Assembly (NCBI RefSeq): GCF_004364175.1
Contig: NZ_SNZW01000019.1
Span: forward strand, 48,510 to 112,509
DNA length: 64,000 nucleotides
Direction of reading: 5' to 3'
Origin: Maribacter caenipelagi
GTDB taxonomy: Bacteria > Bacteroidota > Bacteroidia > Flavobacteriales > Flavobacteriaceae
This document shows, in pieces, positions 8,512 through 17,589 of the stretch. The stretch's first letter is position 1. Each line of letters starts with the position of its first letter. Position numbers and translations under genes: made by a program. The notes below the pieces were generated by a model. That model did not search any database. It worked only from the letters and a program-made list of their open reading frames with translations, and had not been told where the DNA came from.

Positions 8512-9780
8512 ATGGAATTTAAAAATACGTTGGACTTTGCACAATCGTTAGATGCACAAGACAACTTAAAAGCATATAGGGATGAATTCATTTTCCCAAA
8601 AATCAACGGGGAAGAAGTTATCTACTTTACAGGAAACTCTTTAGGGCTACAGCCAAAACGAACCAAGTCTTTTGTAGATGAGGTGATGAAAGATTGGGCA
8701 GAATTAGCCGTAGAAGGGCATTTTTATGCCGAGAAACCATGGTGGGACTATCATGAGCGTTTAGCAGCACCTTTAGCGAAAGTCGTTGGTGCATTGCCCG
8801 AAGAGGTTTCGGTGATGAATACCTTGACCGTAAACCTCCATTTGTTGATGGTATCTTTCTACAATCCGACAAAAAAGAGATTTAAGATTCTGTGCGAAGA
8901 AAAGGCTTTTCCTAGTGATCAATACATGTTTCAAAGTCAGGTACGCTTTCATGGTCTAGATCCGAAAGAAACTATTGTTGAAATAAAGAAACGAGATGGA
9001 GAACATCATTGGAGAACAGAAGATATATTGGAGAAAATTGAAGAGCTTGGCGATGAGCTTGCACTAGTTTTAATTGGCGGAGTAAATTATTACAACGGTC
9101 AGGTAATGGATATGGAAACCATTACAATAGCCGGAAAAGCCGTGGGAGCCAACGTTGGTTGGGATTTAGCTCACGCAGTAGGTAATGTTGAATTGAAACT
9201 ACATGAATGGGATGCCGATTTTGCATCTTGGTGTAGTTATAAGTATATGAATAGTGGACCTGGTAATACATCTGGTATTTTTGTGAATAAAAAGCACCTG
9301 AACAAGAAAGATATTCAACGTTTCGAAGGTTGGTGGGGAACAAAGAAAGAAACCCGTTTTCTTATGAAGCCAGAATTTGAACCTATGGAAAATGCAGACG
9401 CTTGGCAAATAAGTAATGCACCCATATTATCGGTAGCACCTTATTTGGCATCACTTACCATGTTCGAAGAAGTGGGCATGCAAAAGCTGATAGAAAAGAG
9501 AAAGTTAATAGTTTCGTATTTGGAATTCATTTTACACGAAATAGATAAAGAAGTAGATAGCTCTTTTGAAATTATTACTCCCAAAGATAGAGGTTGTCAG
9601 TTATCTGTGTTTTTACACGGACAAGGAAAATCTCTATTCAATTATTTAATGAAAAATGGCGTAGTAACCGATTGGCGCGAACCAAACGTAATTCGTTTGG
9701 CACCAGCACCTTTTTATTCTACCTATGAAGATATGTACCGTTTCGGACAAATTTTAAAAGCAGGAGTTCTAGCAAATTAA
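8512..9780 (+). CDS. kynU: Kynureninase
   Basis: 422 residues, full length for this fold-type I PLP enzyme. It cleaves kynurenine to anthranilate, or 3-hydroxykynurenine to 3-hydroxyanthranilate, plus alanine. Visible marks are the substrate loop YFTGNSLGLQP near residues 38-48, the PLP-contacting GWDLAHAVGN (about 216-225), and the Schiff-base Lys244 in WCSYKYMNSGPG. The kynurenine monooxygenase gene lies at 18.4 kb, so both steps to 3-hydroxyanthranilate, the precursor for quinolinate and NAD, are encoded in this window. Confidence 0.96.
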   Translation: MEFKNTLDFAQSLDAQDNLKAYRDEFIFPKINGEEVIYFTGNSLGLQPKRTKSFVDEVMKDWAELAVEGHFYAEKPWWDYHERLAAPLAKVVGALPEEVSVMNTLTVNLHLLMVSFYNPTKKRFKILCEEKAFPSDQYMFQSQVRFHGLDPKETIVEIKKRDGEHHWRTEDILEKIEELGDELALVLIGGVNYYNGQVMDMETITIAGKAVGANVGWDLAHAVGNVELKLHEWDADFASWCSYKYMNSGPGNTSGIFVNKKHLNKKDIQRFEGWWGTKKETRFLMKPEFEPMENADAWQISNAPILSVAPYLASLTMFEEVGMQKLIEKRKLIVSYLEFILHEIDKEVDSSFEIITPKDRGCQLSVFLHGQGKSLFNYLMKNGVVTDWREPNVIRLAPAPFYSTYEDMYRFGQILKAGVLAN

Positions 9781-9864
9781 ACTTTATAGAATTTTAGAAA
9801 ATAGAGAATAGAAAAGTCTTTTTTAATATTTAACGGACAACCAATAACCAATAACCAATTCTAA

Positions 9865-11013
9865 GTGAAATCATTACGATTAATTTTAGGGAATGCCAGA
9901 TACTTCGGACCTTCATGGGTTTTCGCCAGTATTAATATTCTATTTGGTACATGGGCAATCTATATACCTGCGGTAAAAGAATCGTTAGCAATTAGTAAGT
10001 CTGAATTAGGGATTGCTATTTTCTTTTTGGCATTGGGAGTGTTTACTATTTTTCCTTTTGCTTCTGGTATAGTCAATAGGGTAGGCGTAGGTAAAACCAC
10101 TTTTTATGGTGTGTTATTAAGCTGCGCAGCTGCTATGTTGCCTTTGCTAGCCCCAAATTATTATGTATTAACGGGAGCCTTATTTCTCTTTGGGGCAGCA
10201 AACGGAATTACCGATATTTCGATGAATACCCTAGTGACGGAAATAGAGAAAAAAGACAAGGTGAAATTTATGGCGGCCTCACATGGTTTTTTTAGTCTTG
10301 GCGGAGTATTGGCAGGTTTGGGTAGTTTTTTAATTGGTCCGTTATCGAATCCCGTATTACACATGTCCATTGCCGTCTTACTGGTTTTGGTCGTCAATTT
10401 AAAATTCAGGAATCAATATTTTACTGAACTAGCCGAAGAAATTGAAAATGAGCCATTTAGTTTTGGACTGCTAAAACCATTATTGCTTTTAGGACTTATT
10501 TCTTTTATGGCAATGGGAAGTGAAGGGGCTATTGTTGACTGGAGCGGACTATACTTAAAAGAAATTGCACTAGCACCAGAAGCCTTATGGGGATTAGGAT
10601 TTTTAGGATTTCAAATTACCATGACCTTAGGTCGTTTTCTAGGTGATGGTATCAGCGATAAAATTGGTTCGGTTAAAATAGTCGCGTTAGGGGCTATTCT
10701 CGCAATACTAGGTTATTTTTTGGTCCTTTCGGGAAATACCTATTTAAGCATTTTTGGTTTTGCCCTGAACGGATTAGGCTTTTCGGTAATGGTGCCCGAA
10801 GTATTTAGAATAGGAGGGAACGTAAAAGGGATAGATTCCTCAAAGGGCATAGCATTTATTGCAGGAGCAGGATATGCAGGCTTTTTATGTGCTCCTCCAA
10901 TATTGGGTTTCCTGGCAGAAAATTACAGTCTAACAAGAAGCTTTGTTGTGTTGCTAGCATGCGGATTCTTAATTCTACTATTTACGCTGTTGTTAAAGCG
11001 AAAAAAGGCTTAA
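9865..11013 (+). CDS. MFS transporter (YbjJ-like)
   Basis: 382 residues, about 12 membrane helices. The family feature is the first-half stretch around FLFGAANGITDISMNT, as in bacterial YbjJ/fucose-permease-like MFS carriers. The start is GTG at 9865; no in-frame ATG precedes the first helix. It lies 84 bases after kynU in the same direction with no terminator between, so a shared transcript is possible, and a role linked to kynurenine metabolites is speculation. The gap holds a short tandem AATAACC repeat at about 9841-9860. Confidence 0.88.
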   Translation: MKSLRLILGNARYFGPSWVFASINILFGTWAIYIPAVKESLAISKSELGIAIFFLALGVFTIFPFASGIVNRVGVGKTTFYGVLLSCAAAMLPLLAPNYYVLTGALFLFGAANGITDISMNTLVTEIEKKDKVKFMAASHGFFSLGGVLAGLGSFLIGPLSNPVLHMSIAVLLVLVVNLKFRNQYFTELAEEIENEPFSFGLLKPLLLLGLISFMAMGSEGAIVDWSGLYLKEIALAPEALWGLGFLGFQITMTLGRFLGDGISDKIGSVKIVALGAILAILGYFLVLSGNTYLSIFGFALNGLGFSVMVPEVFRIGGNVKGIDSSKGIAFIAGAGYAGFLCAPPILGFLAENYSLTRSFVVLLACGFLILLFTLLLKRKKA

Positions 11014-11035
11014 GCTAGTTCTTAATTGTACCTCA

Positions 11036-11716
11036 TTATTTCACCTCAACACCTGTAAAGAAAAGAGAGAAATCAGCATCTGGTCTTTTGTGCATCATGC
11101 TAATGTTTAATCCGTTTAGCATTTTATAGTCTTCCCAGCTGGTAGTCATATTAGGTTCAGACTGATTTTCTTTTCTATAGACCCATTCTTTAATAATATA
11201 ATTATCACCAAAGTAGTAATCGTAGGCATCACCAGGTGTGTAACCACCTTCATTATTATAGACCGTGGTCAATTTATGCATGGTAGTTTTGCTGATTGGA
11301 GCTTCTACATTTTCTGTATGTTTATAGGTGAAGCTTTTTTGGTCCCAAACCAATTGGTAAGGTGCTAGTAGCCAGAATTTATCATTTACAAATCCACCAT
11401 CTGTAGAAACCATAGCACTATCTACTGCTTTTCTATTATAGGTAATAGTATCTTGTCTGGTCATCATAGTAACATCGTTAGACGATGTTTCCCATAACCA
11501 GGTACGTTCAAAGTGCTCATCTTCACGATCAACATTAAAGGTAAACTTGATACTCTCAACATCTTTCCAGTTTTCAAATCCGTTTGCATTTGCGATTTTT
11601 TCAAGTACTGTCAATTCCGTATCTTCGGCAACAGCAATTTTAGGCTTTTTTTGGTCGGTTTTACATGCTGTAAAAACACTAGATATAAGAACGGAAAGAA
11701 TAATTAATTTTTTCAT
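11036..11716 (-). CDS. Lipoprotein of unknown function
   Basis: 226 residues from ATG 11716, chosen because it gives a lipoprotein signal with Cys18 in SSVFTAC; an upstream ATG would add ten residues. The mature protein is beta-rich with many Trp and Tyr (for example TWLWETSSNDV and YDYYFGDNYIIKEWVYR), like the flavobacterial lipoproteins that resemble LolA/LppX-like lipid carriers in composition, but I do not recognise a named domain. Likely anchored to the outer or inner membrane. Divergent from the sigma-factor operon, 78 bases away. Confidence 0.75.
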   Translation of the reverse strand: MKKLIILSVLISSVFTACKTDQKKPKIAVAEDTELTVLEKIANANGFENWKDVESIKFTFNVDREDEHFERTWLWETSSNDVTMMTRQDTITYNRKAVDSAMVSTDGGFVNDKFWLLAPYQLVWDQKSFTYKHTENVEAPISKTTMHKLTTVYNNEGGYTPGDAYDYYFGDNYIIKEWVYRKENQSEPNMTTSWEDYKMLNGLNISMMHKRPDADFSLFFTGVEVK

Positions 11717-11794
11717 TTTCGGCAGATTTTCAAGTAAATATATCAATTACAGTATCTTTAACCTACTTTTATTTTTTGTAAACCATCTATCAAA

Positions 11795-12421
11795 GTGACA
11801 TTTCTTAAAAAGCTTTGTTTTGTTATTATCGGAAACCAGTTCAATGAGAAATCGGTTTCTGGTGGTGAAAAGGAAGAATATACCGATTTAGAGTTAGTAG
11901 AACGCATTGTTGCGAACAATGACTCTATGCTCTTTGGTGTGATCTATGATAGGTACTCGAAATTAGTTTATAATAAGTGCTTGGGTTTTGCAAAGTCTAA
12001 TAAAGAAGCAGAAGATTTGACCCAAGATATATTTCTAATGCTTTATGTAAAATTGGGTTCGTTCAAAGGAAATTCAAAATTTTCTACCTGGTTATATTCC
12101 TTCACCTATAATTTCTGTGTCAATTATGTGAATAGAAATAAGGAGCGAAAAATTAATGATAATTCAGTAAAGTTTGAAACGCATGAAGATGTACCTGTAG
12201 AGGTTACCGATAACTTGTTATTGCAGATGCAGGTGGATAAACTTAAGAAAGCATTAGAGCTTATAGCACCTGAAGATAAATCAATTTTACTGTTGAAATA
12301 TCAAGACGGAGCATCTATTAAAGAATTAGAGGATATTTTAGAATTAAAATCAAGTGCCATAAAAATGAGGCTCAAAAGAGCAAAAGCGAAAGTTACGGAA
12401 ATGTATAAAACCCTACCTTAA
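11795..12421 (+). CDS. ECF-type RNA polymerase sigma factor
   Basis: 208 residues. Region 2 is about residues 45-115 (FGVIYDRYSKLVYN, AEDLTQDIFLMLY, FSTWLYSFTYNFCVNYV), and region 4 is at the C-terminus (helix-turn-helix around LELKSSAIKMRLKRAKAKV). The start is GTG at 11795; the next in-frame Met is too far inside region 2. No classical anti-sigma follows. Instead, a 65-residue gene overlaps the last base, then a mechanosensitive channel. This suggests an envelope or osmotic stress regulon, by inference. Confidence 0.92.
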   Translation: MTFLKKLCFVIIGNQFNEKSVSGGEKEEYTDLELVERIVANNDSMLFGVIYDRYSKLVYNKCLGFAKSNKEAEDLTQDIFLMLYVKLGSFKGNSKFSTWLYSFTYNFCVNYVNRNKERKINDNSVKFETHEDVPVEVTDNLLLQMQVDKLKKALELIAPEDKSILLLKYQDGASIKELEDILELKSSAIKMRLKRAKAKVTEMYKTLP

Positions 12422-12618
12422 TGTTAGAACAGGACAAAAATCCATTTAAAAACTTGCAGGGAGATCTTAAAGATGTTCCACCAGAACTACGTAAAAAAGT
12501 TATGGATGATGTTGCAACGGCTAAGTTGATCATGGAATTGTCTCATTTGTTTACAGGTAGTTTTGCGTCTATAATTGAAGGTATGCTAAATACAAAATCG
12601 AAAAAAGAATACAAATAA
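12421..12618 (+). CDS. Small hypothetical protein coupled to the sigma factor
   Basis: 65 residues, unrecognised. The ATG shares the last A of the sigma stop (TAATG), a strong translational-coupling arrangement. It has an acidic/basic N-half (KNLQGDLKDVPPELRKKV) and a short hydrophobic C-half (LIMELSHLFTGSFASII), too short to be a clear membrane anchor. Its position is that of an anti-sigma or modulator, but it has no zinc motif or extended transmembrane domain. Confidence 0.75.
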   Translation: MLEQDKNPFKNLQGDLKDVPPELRKKVMDDVATAKLIMELSHLFTGSFASIIEGMLNTKSKKEYK

Positions 12619-12632
12619 AGTAGAAATGTTAT

Positions 12633-13466
12633 ATGGAAACAGTTGATAAGTGGAAAGACCTCACCTTTGAATCATTAAGTAATATATTCAAGGATATTGC
12701 TTCTGCATTACCAGGCATATTCGGGGCATTTATCGTAATTATTTTTGGGTGGATAATTATTAAAGTGGTCACCTTTATTTTAAAGCGAATATTTAAAGCG
12801 ATCAAACTAGATAAGGCTTCCGAGAAAATTAATGAAGCGAAATTATTTGGCGATGCCGATATCAAAATAGATTTACCTAAAATAATTGTCACTTTTATAA
12901 AGGTGCTGTTATGGTTGGTATTTATAATCGTTGCATCAGATATTATGGGCTTAACCATTATATCTACAGAAATCGCAAATCTTTTAAGATACTTGCCAAT
13001 ATTATTGTCAGCAATGATAATTTTTATGATTGGTCTATTTTTAGCCAAAACAATTAAAGAAACGATAGTCAAAGTATTTGATTCAATAGGTTTAGGTGGT
13101 GGTAAGTTGTTAGGCAACGTATTATTTTATCTTATTATCATATTTGTAAGTATTACTGCGTTGAATCAAGCAGGTATAGATACTCAGATTATCACTAATA
13201 ACTTTACCATTGTACTAGGTGCTTTCTTATTGGCAATTGCATTGGCATTAGGCTTAGGGTCTAGAGAAATTGTAGGTGATCTATTAAGAACATTCTATTC
13301 AAGGAAAATATATGAGGTAGGGGATAAGGTTAAAATAGGAGATTTACAGGGTACGGTAATCGGTATCGATAATATTTCAATGATATTAAAAACAAAAACC
13401 GGTAAGGTTGTTATCCCTATTAAAAAGGTCGTAGAGAAAACAGTTACGGTGGAAGAGCAATCCTAA
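12633..13466 (+). CDS. MscS-type mechanosensitive channel family protein
   Basis: 277 residues. Three or more N-terminal helices precede the pore-like helix LLAIALALGLGSREIVGDLLR. The short beta domain IYEVGDKVKIGDLQGTVIGID is the MscS middle domain, and there is no large C-terminal cage. It belongs to the small-conductance channels that release solutes on hypo-osmotic shock. It starts 14 bases after the small coupled gene, so it is in the sigma-factor operon. Whether it forms a pore alone is not shown. Confidence 0.88.
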   Translation: METVDKWKDLTFESLSNIFKDIASALPGIFGAFIVIIFGWIIIKVVTFILKRIFKAIKLDKASEKINEAKLFGDADIKIDLPKIIVTFIKVLLWLVFIIVASDIMGLTIISTEIANLLRYLPILLSAMIIFMIGLFLAKTIKETIVKVFDSIGLGGGKLLGNVLFYLIIIFVSITALNQAGIDTQIITNNFTIVLGAFLLAIALALGLGSREIVGDLLRTFYSRKIYEVGDKVKIGDLQGTVIGIDNISMILKTKTGKVVIPIKKVVEKTVTVEEQS

Positions 13467-13554
13467 TCGAATATTAACGTTTTCCATTTAATAGAAACAG
13501 GGTTGGGTGATAATTCAAAGGGTTATTGCTAATTATGTTTATGATTTAATTCAT

Positions 13555-13562
13555 TAATTTTG
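13555..13562 (+). promoter_or_regulatory. -7 promoter element (TAATTTTG) for clpP
   Basis: Exact TAnnTTTG, 23 bases before the clpP ATG at 13586. It indicates clpP can be transcribed separately from the channel gene. Confidence 0.5.
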
Positions 13563-13585
13563 TTAGAGATAAATAAACTTAAAAT

Positions 13586-14134
13586 ATGAGTGCTAAAAAA
13601 GGAAAAATTCAGGAAGCCATAGATGAAAAAATGCTGGAGGAAAGAAAAGTCTTTCTATGGGGTATGGTTGATGACGATTCTGCAAAACATGTAATTGACA
13701 GGTTGTTGTATCTAGATATGCAGAACAATAAAGAAATACAATTATATATTAATAGTCCGGGTGGTTATGTTACTTCTGGTTTTGCAATGTATGATACGAT
13801 AAAAGCTTTGAAGAGTCCCGTTTCAACTATCTGCACAGGTTTGGCTGCATCAATGGGTTCGATTTTGTTATCAGTAGGTAAAAAAGGTAGAAGATTCATT
13901 CAGCCACATGCTCAGGTAATGATACACCAACCAAGTGGTGGTGCGAGAGGTCAAGCTTCTAATATTGAAATTCAAGCTAGAGAAATTATTAAGACCAAAG
14001 AGTTAAGTGCACAAATATTAGCAGATAACTGTGGTCAAGATTTTGAGAAGGTTTTAAGAGATTTCGATAGAGATTATTGGATGAATGCAGAAGAGTCTAT
14101 TAAATACGGAATAGTTGACGGTATTTTAGAGTAG
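13586..14134 (+). CDS. clpP: ATP-dependent Clp protease proteolytic subunit (ClpP-type)
   Basis: 182 residues. The serine protease triad is readable by alignment with the family: Ser89 in GLAASMGS, His114 in VMIHQPSGGA, Asp163 in DRDYWMNA. It forms tetradecameric proteolytic chambers with ClpX/ClpA/ClpC partners. No clpX or tig is adjacent, unlike the common clpP-clpX order, so this may be a second ClpP or a detached gene. It has its own -7 element and a strong terminator. Confidence 0.93.
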   Translation: MSAKKGKIQEAIDEKMLEERKVFLWGMVDDDSAKHVIDRLLYLDMQNNKEIQLYINSPGGYVTSGFAMYDTIKALKSPVSTICTGLAASMGSILLSVGKKGRRFIQPHAQVMIHQPSGGARGQASNIEIQAREIIKTKELSAQILADNCGQDFEKVLRDFDRDYWMNAEESIKYGIVDGILE

Positions 14135-14156
14135 GCTATTATAACTTATAAAAATC

Positions 14157-14190
14157 AAAAAGTCCTTTACAATTTGTAAAGGACTTTTTT
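14157..14190 (+). terminator. Rho-independent terminator after clpP
   Basis: Stem AAAAAGTCCTTTAC / GTAAAGGACTTTTT-like (positions 14157-14170 with 14176-14189) with a small loop, followed by T's. Confidence 0.88.
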
Positions 14191-14210
14191 TGTGGTTGAT
14201 AGTTTCTAAT

Positions 14211-14369
14211 TTAGATGCTAATACATCTTTTTTTTACACGTACCACTTTATCCAATTCCCTTGCAACATCAGGTCTAATATCACTTTTATTGAAATCGAA
14301 ATATATCTTATTAAGTCCCGCTAATAATTTTAAATCCAGAACAGGTTCAAGAACAATAGTTTGTCTCAT
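14211..14369 (-). pseudogene. Decayed OmpA-family C-terminal fragment
   Basis: A 52-codon frame (ATG 14369, stop 14211) contains IYFDFNKSDIRPDVAREL, the start of an OmpA peptidoglycan-binding domain, then loses similarity at VVRVKKRCISI and stops. An intact domain runs about 100 residues and includes the NX2LSXXRA motif, which is missing. The frame has a stop (TAA) two codons upstream of the ATG, and the flanks show no continuing signal. It reads as a remnant of a deleted gene, in the otherwise gene-poor 14135-14585 gap. A short hairpin at about 14371-14402 precedes it. Confidence 0.7.
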
Positions 14370-14455
14370 TACTTAACGCCTTTGGTGTAACCGAGGTGTT
14401 AAAGAAAATATTATTATGAGGATGTGTTATTATTATAATGATATTAAACAAAATA

Positions 14456-14489
14456 AAAACCCCTTTTCATAATTATGAAAAGGGGTTTT
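14456..14489. terminator. Perfect 34-base palindromic terminator
   Basis: AAAACCCCTTTTCATAATTATGAAAAGGGGTTTT folds into a near-complete stem and ends in T's on both strands. It most plausibly ends the photolyase operon on the minus strand (its last stop is at 14586). The rest of 14370-14585 holds no gene that I can see. Confidence 0.85.
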
Positions 14490-14585
14490 CTTTATATAGG
14501 CGCTCTCGCGGAATGTTCTAAATATTTACGTTTCAAAAGTATGATTTAGACCATGTTTTAATGTTAATTTGTCTTTAAATAACCA

Positions 14586-16118
14586 TTAAAATTCATCTAA
14601 ATTATTAATTATAAAAGTTGCCCTTTCTTGAATTTCTGCCAGTTTATTACTCTCCATTTTATTTAAAAGAGCCATCATCATATTCATACGTTGATTTTCT
14701 TTAAAATGTTCTCTCTTTTCAGATAAAAAATTCCAATACAGCGAGTTAAATGGGCACGCTTTATCGCCTATTTTTTTAGTGTGGCTGTAATGGCAATTAC
14801 CGCAATAATTACTCATTTTATTGATATAATTAGCGCTGCTAACATAAGGTTTGGTTGCTACGATACCACCATCGGCAAACTGGCTCATGCCTCTAGTATT
14901 GGTGATTTCAACCCATTCAATGGCGTCGATATAAACACCTAAATACCAGTTGTCGACTTCATCGGGGTCTATTTGAGTCAATAAAGCGAAATTACCAATA
15001 ACCATAAGTCTTTGTATATGGTGGGCGTAAGAAGCATCTAAGCTCTGCCCTATAGCTTTTTTTAGACAATTCATTTTTGTATTACCTGTCCAAAAAAAAT
15101 CTGGTAATTTGTTCGTGTTATTTAAGGTGTTTAGTTTTTTGTATTCAGGCATTTCTTTCCAATAAATACCTCTCATATACTCTCTCCAACCTAAAATTTG
15201 CCTTATAAAACCTTCTACTTGAGAGATGTTTATATCGGTAATTTTATCGTAAAATTGGTTTAAAACAGCATCTATAACTTCTTTGGGCGATAGTATTTTG
15301 GCGTTCATAGCAAATGATAAACGTGAATGAAAGAGAAACTTTTTATCGGTATGCATTGCGTCTTGGTAATCGCCAAAATGCGGTAGTAGTTGGTTGCAGA
15401 AATAATCTAATGTAGTCAAGCATTCTTCTCTGGTAACCGGCCATGCAAATGATTCTGAATCTATTTCACCAATTGTTTGCACATTCGCATTCTTAAGAAG
15501 TTTAATGATTTCATCTACATTTTTAACGAATTCTTTTTCTTTGGGTATAGGTGGCTGGCCTTTCCATTTATTTCTGTTGCTTTGGTCGTAATTCCATTTA
15601 CCGCCTTCTGGTTGAGAATTTTGCACCATTATGTCGTGCTTTTTGCGCATCATTCTATAAAAGCTTTCCATGACCATTTGTTTTTTGCCTTTATAGAAAT
15701 CTTTTAACTCAAATCTTGTCGTGTAAAAATGTTCGGTATCATGGCTACCTGTAGCTATATTTAAAGAACTGCAAATTTGTTCTAGCTGTTGATCAAGTCT
15801 AAATTCGTCAGGTAACTGATACTCAAATTTATCAGCATTAATTCCTTGTATCGTTTTTAAAATTATTTGTTCTAATTTTTGAGGGTTTTTTTTGTCATTC
15901 AGTTTGTAATAAATGAATCGATGACCTTTTGTAGAAAGGTCTTCTTTAAAATTTCGCATAGCTAAAAAGAAGGCAACCACTTTTTGAACGTGATGTTTAA
16001 CATAATCCGTTTCTTGTCTCATTTCTGCCATGACATAAGTAATGTCATTATTTACGGTAGAGAACCATGAGTGATTTTGATTTAATTGATCACCTAAAAT
16101 TAAGCGTACTATTTTCAT
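14586..16118 (-). CDS. Iron-sulfur prokaryotic (6-4) photolyase/cryptochrome (FeS-BCP)
   Basis: 510 residues, the family's usual length. An N-terminal Rossmann half starts MKIVRLILGDQLN, followed by a helical FAD half. Four cysteines match the [4Fe-4S] ligands: Cys351 (MNCLKKA), Cys439 and Cys442 (CGNC) and Cys455 (ACPFN), with the CX2C and CX12C spacing of Agrobacterium PhrB. The conserved His pair in YAHHIQR (366-367) fits (6-4) repair. It uses light to reverse UV lesions in DNA. It is the last gene of the operon starting at 18224. Confidence 0.93.
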   Translation of the reverse strand: MKIVRLILGDQLNQNHSWFSTVNNDITYVMAEMRQETDYVKHHVQKVVAFFLAMRNFKEDLSTKGHRFIYYKLNDKKNPQKLEQIILKTIQGINADKFEYQLPDEFRLDQQLEQICSSLNIATGSHDTEHFYTTRFELKDFYKGKKQMVMESFYRMMRKKHDIMVQNSQPEGGKWNYDQSNRNKWKGQPPIPKEKEFVKNVDEIIKLLKNANVQTIGEIDSESFAWPVTREECLTTLDYFCNQLLPHFGDYQDAMHTDKKFLFHSRLSFAMNAKILSPKEVIDAVLNQFYDKITDINISQVEGFIRQILGWREYMRGIYWKEMPEYKKLNTLNNTNKLPDFFWTGNTKMNCLKKAIGQSLDASYAHHIQRLMVIGNFALLTQIDPDEVDNWYLGVYIDAIEWVEITNTRGMSQFADGGIVATKPYVSSANYINKMSNYCGNCHYSHTKKIGDKACPFNSLYWNFLSEKREHFKENQRMNMMMALLNKMESNKLAEIQERATFIINNLDEF

Positions 16119-16145
16119 AATTTGGTGTATTGTTTTATGCTATGA

Positions 16146-17441
16146 TTAGAATAATGATTGTTGTAGCCACATTCGTTGATATTTGCCTGTAGCGTCATAT
16201 CGTTCTGCTTGACTTTTAATATTAAATTTTCTGTTTCTGGGATCATTACCTACACCACTAGCGTACATCCAATTTCCCCAATTGCTGTGTACATCATAAT
16301 CTATTAGCATACTTTCAAAATAAGCAGCACCTATTCGCCAATCTTGATTTAGTTCTTTAGACCAAAAGCTAGCCACATTTTGTCTGCCTCTATTGCTCAT
16401 CCATCCGGTTTCTAATAGTTCTTTCATGTTGGCATTTACAAAAGGTTCTTTAGTTAAACCATTAATCCAGTTATGTTTATCTTTTTCATTGATTTTCGTA
16501 TTATAAGTACCATTTAAAATTCCCCCTAACTTAAAAATTGCATCATGGTGTTTTAGCGAAACATATTTAAAGTAATCTCTCCAAATCAATTCAAATATTA
16601 ACCAGTAAGTATCTTGATTTTTAATTATGTCACTCTCAAATTTTTTCACTTCCCAGTAGATTATTCTTGGTGAAATACTACCATTTGCTAACCAAGCAGA
16701 TAATTTAGAACTGTAGTCTACACCAATTAATCCGTTTCTGGTTTTCTTATAAAAACCTAGTTTTTTTGTTTCCCAAAAGTAGTTTTGAATACGTTTAATT
16801 GCCTCTGCTTCCCCTCCTTTAAAAGGAAAAGCCGTATTTACATGTATATAGAAATTAGTAAAACCTAGTTCTTTTAAAGTGGGAATTTTGGTTTCAGTAT
16901 CAATTAAATTTGAAACAGGCATTTTTGATGACACTTGGATAATAGGTCTTATATTAGAATTTACTTCGCACTTTTTTCTGAAGTTTGTAAAAATATCGGG
17001 TATGGATTTAAAGTCATTAAATGGTATATCATCGGGGTGATATAAAAATTGGTCATACACCTCATTGAATTTGACCCCAGAAGGTACTTTTTTCTTTACA
17101 TTATCAAGTATAACCTTTTCATCTCTAGTCCATTCTCTTTGTAAGAAGATAGAATCGATAGTATGTTTCTCTATTAGGCTAGGTAGGTAATTTGCCGAAT
17201 TACCATAGTAAACAAAAAGTGGAATATTTAGTTTTTCAAGTTCTTCTTTTAATTGATGTACGGTTTCGAGTAGAAATTTGGCCCTGAACTTTTCTGTTCT
17301 TTTGAAGCCGTATTCGTCAGATTCAAAGAATGAAGATTCAAAACAATAAAACCCGATAACCTTGTTGCCTTTCATAGCTTCAACAAGCGAAGAATTATCA
17401 CTAGCTCGTAAGTCGTTTCTAAACCAGATTAAATTATTCAT
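16146..17441 (-). CDS. Cryptochrome DASH (photolyase/cryptochrome family)
   Basis: 431 residues. The N-terminal photolyase domain starts MNNLIWFRNDLRASDNSSL. The FAD pocket shows GVDYSSKLSAWLANGSISPR, the family's WL.NG.ISPR signature, and the C-terminal MLIDYDVHSNWGNWMYASG with GNDPR, typical of DASH proteins. DASH enzymes repair UV dimers in single-stranded DNA and/or sense blue light. It lies 13 bases after the DUF2256 gene and 27 bases before the FeS photolyase. Confidence 0.93.
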   Translation of the reverse strand: MNNLIWFRNDLRASDNSSLVEAMKGNKVIGFYCFESSFFESDEYGFKRTEKFRAKFLLETVHQLKEELEKLNIPLFVYYGNSANYLPSLIEKHTIDSIFLQREWTRDEKVILDNVKKKVPSGVKFNEVYDQFLYHPDDIPFNDFKSIPDIFTNFRKKCEVNSNIRPIIQVSSKMPVSNLIDTETKIPTLKELGFTNFYIHVNTAFPFKGGEAEAIKRIQNYFWETKKLGFYKKTRNGLIGVDYSSKLSAWLANGSISPRIIYWEVKKFESDIIKNQDTYWLIFELIWRDYFKYVSLKHHDAIFKLGGILNGTYNTKINEKDKHNWINGLTKEPFVNANMKELLETGWMSNRGRQNVASFWSKELNQDWRIGAAYFESMLIDYDVHSNWGNWMYASGVGNDPRNRKFNIKSQAERYDATGKYQRMWLQQSLF

Positions 17442-17454
17442 GTTTTTCCTTTTT

Positions 17455-17589
17455 CTATTTATTGCGTCTGCATTTTTCTCCGCAATACTTTACTTCTTCC
17501 CAATTGCGTTCCCATTTTTTGCGCCATGAAAATGGTTTATTGCAAGTAGCGCAAATTTTTGTTTCTAGATTTACTTTTTTATGCGCCAC
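17455..17589 (-). CDS. DUF2256 small Cys4 protein
   Basis: 44 residues, too short for routine gene calling. It starts at GTG 17589, which overlaps the last G of the upstream flavin reductase stop (TAGTG). The sequence begins [18 protein letters not shown] and has four Cys in CX2C and CX3C pairs (ICATC, YCGEKC) plus the WRKKWER core that defines DUF2256. Genes of this family are often found next to photolyases. The cysteines suggest a zinc knuckle. It may be an assembly or accessory factor for the flavoproteins, by inference. Confidence 0.88.
   Translation of the reverse strand: MAHKKVNLETKICATCNKPFSWRKKWERNWEEVKYCGEKCRRNK

Noticed and set aside
9841-9860. Tandem AATAACC repeat before the MFS gene as a regulatory repeat
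   Set aside because: Only two or three units in AT-rich DNA; chance is likely.
12629-13117. Minus-strand open frame inside the mechanosensitive channel gene
   Set aside because: Composition is the mirror of a membrane protein; it has no motif and the plus strand has clear MscS features.
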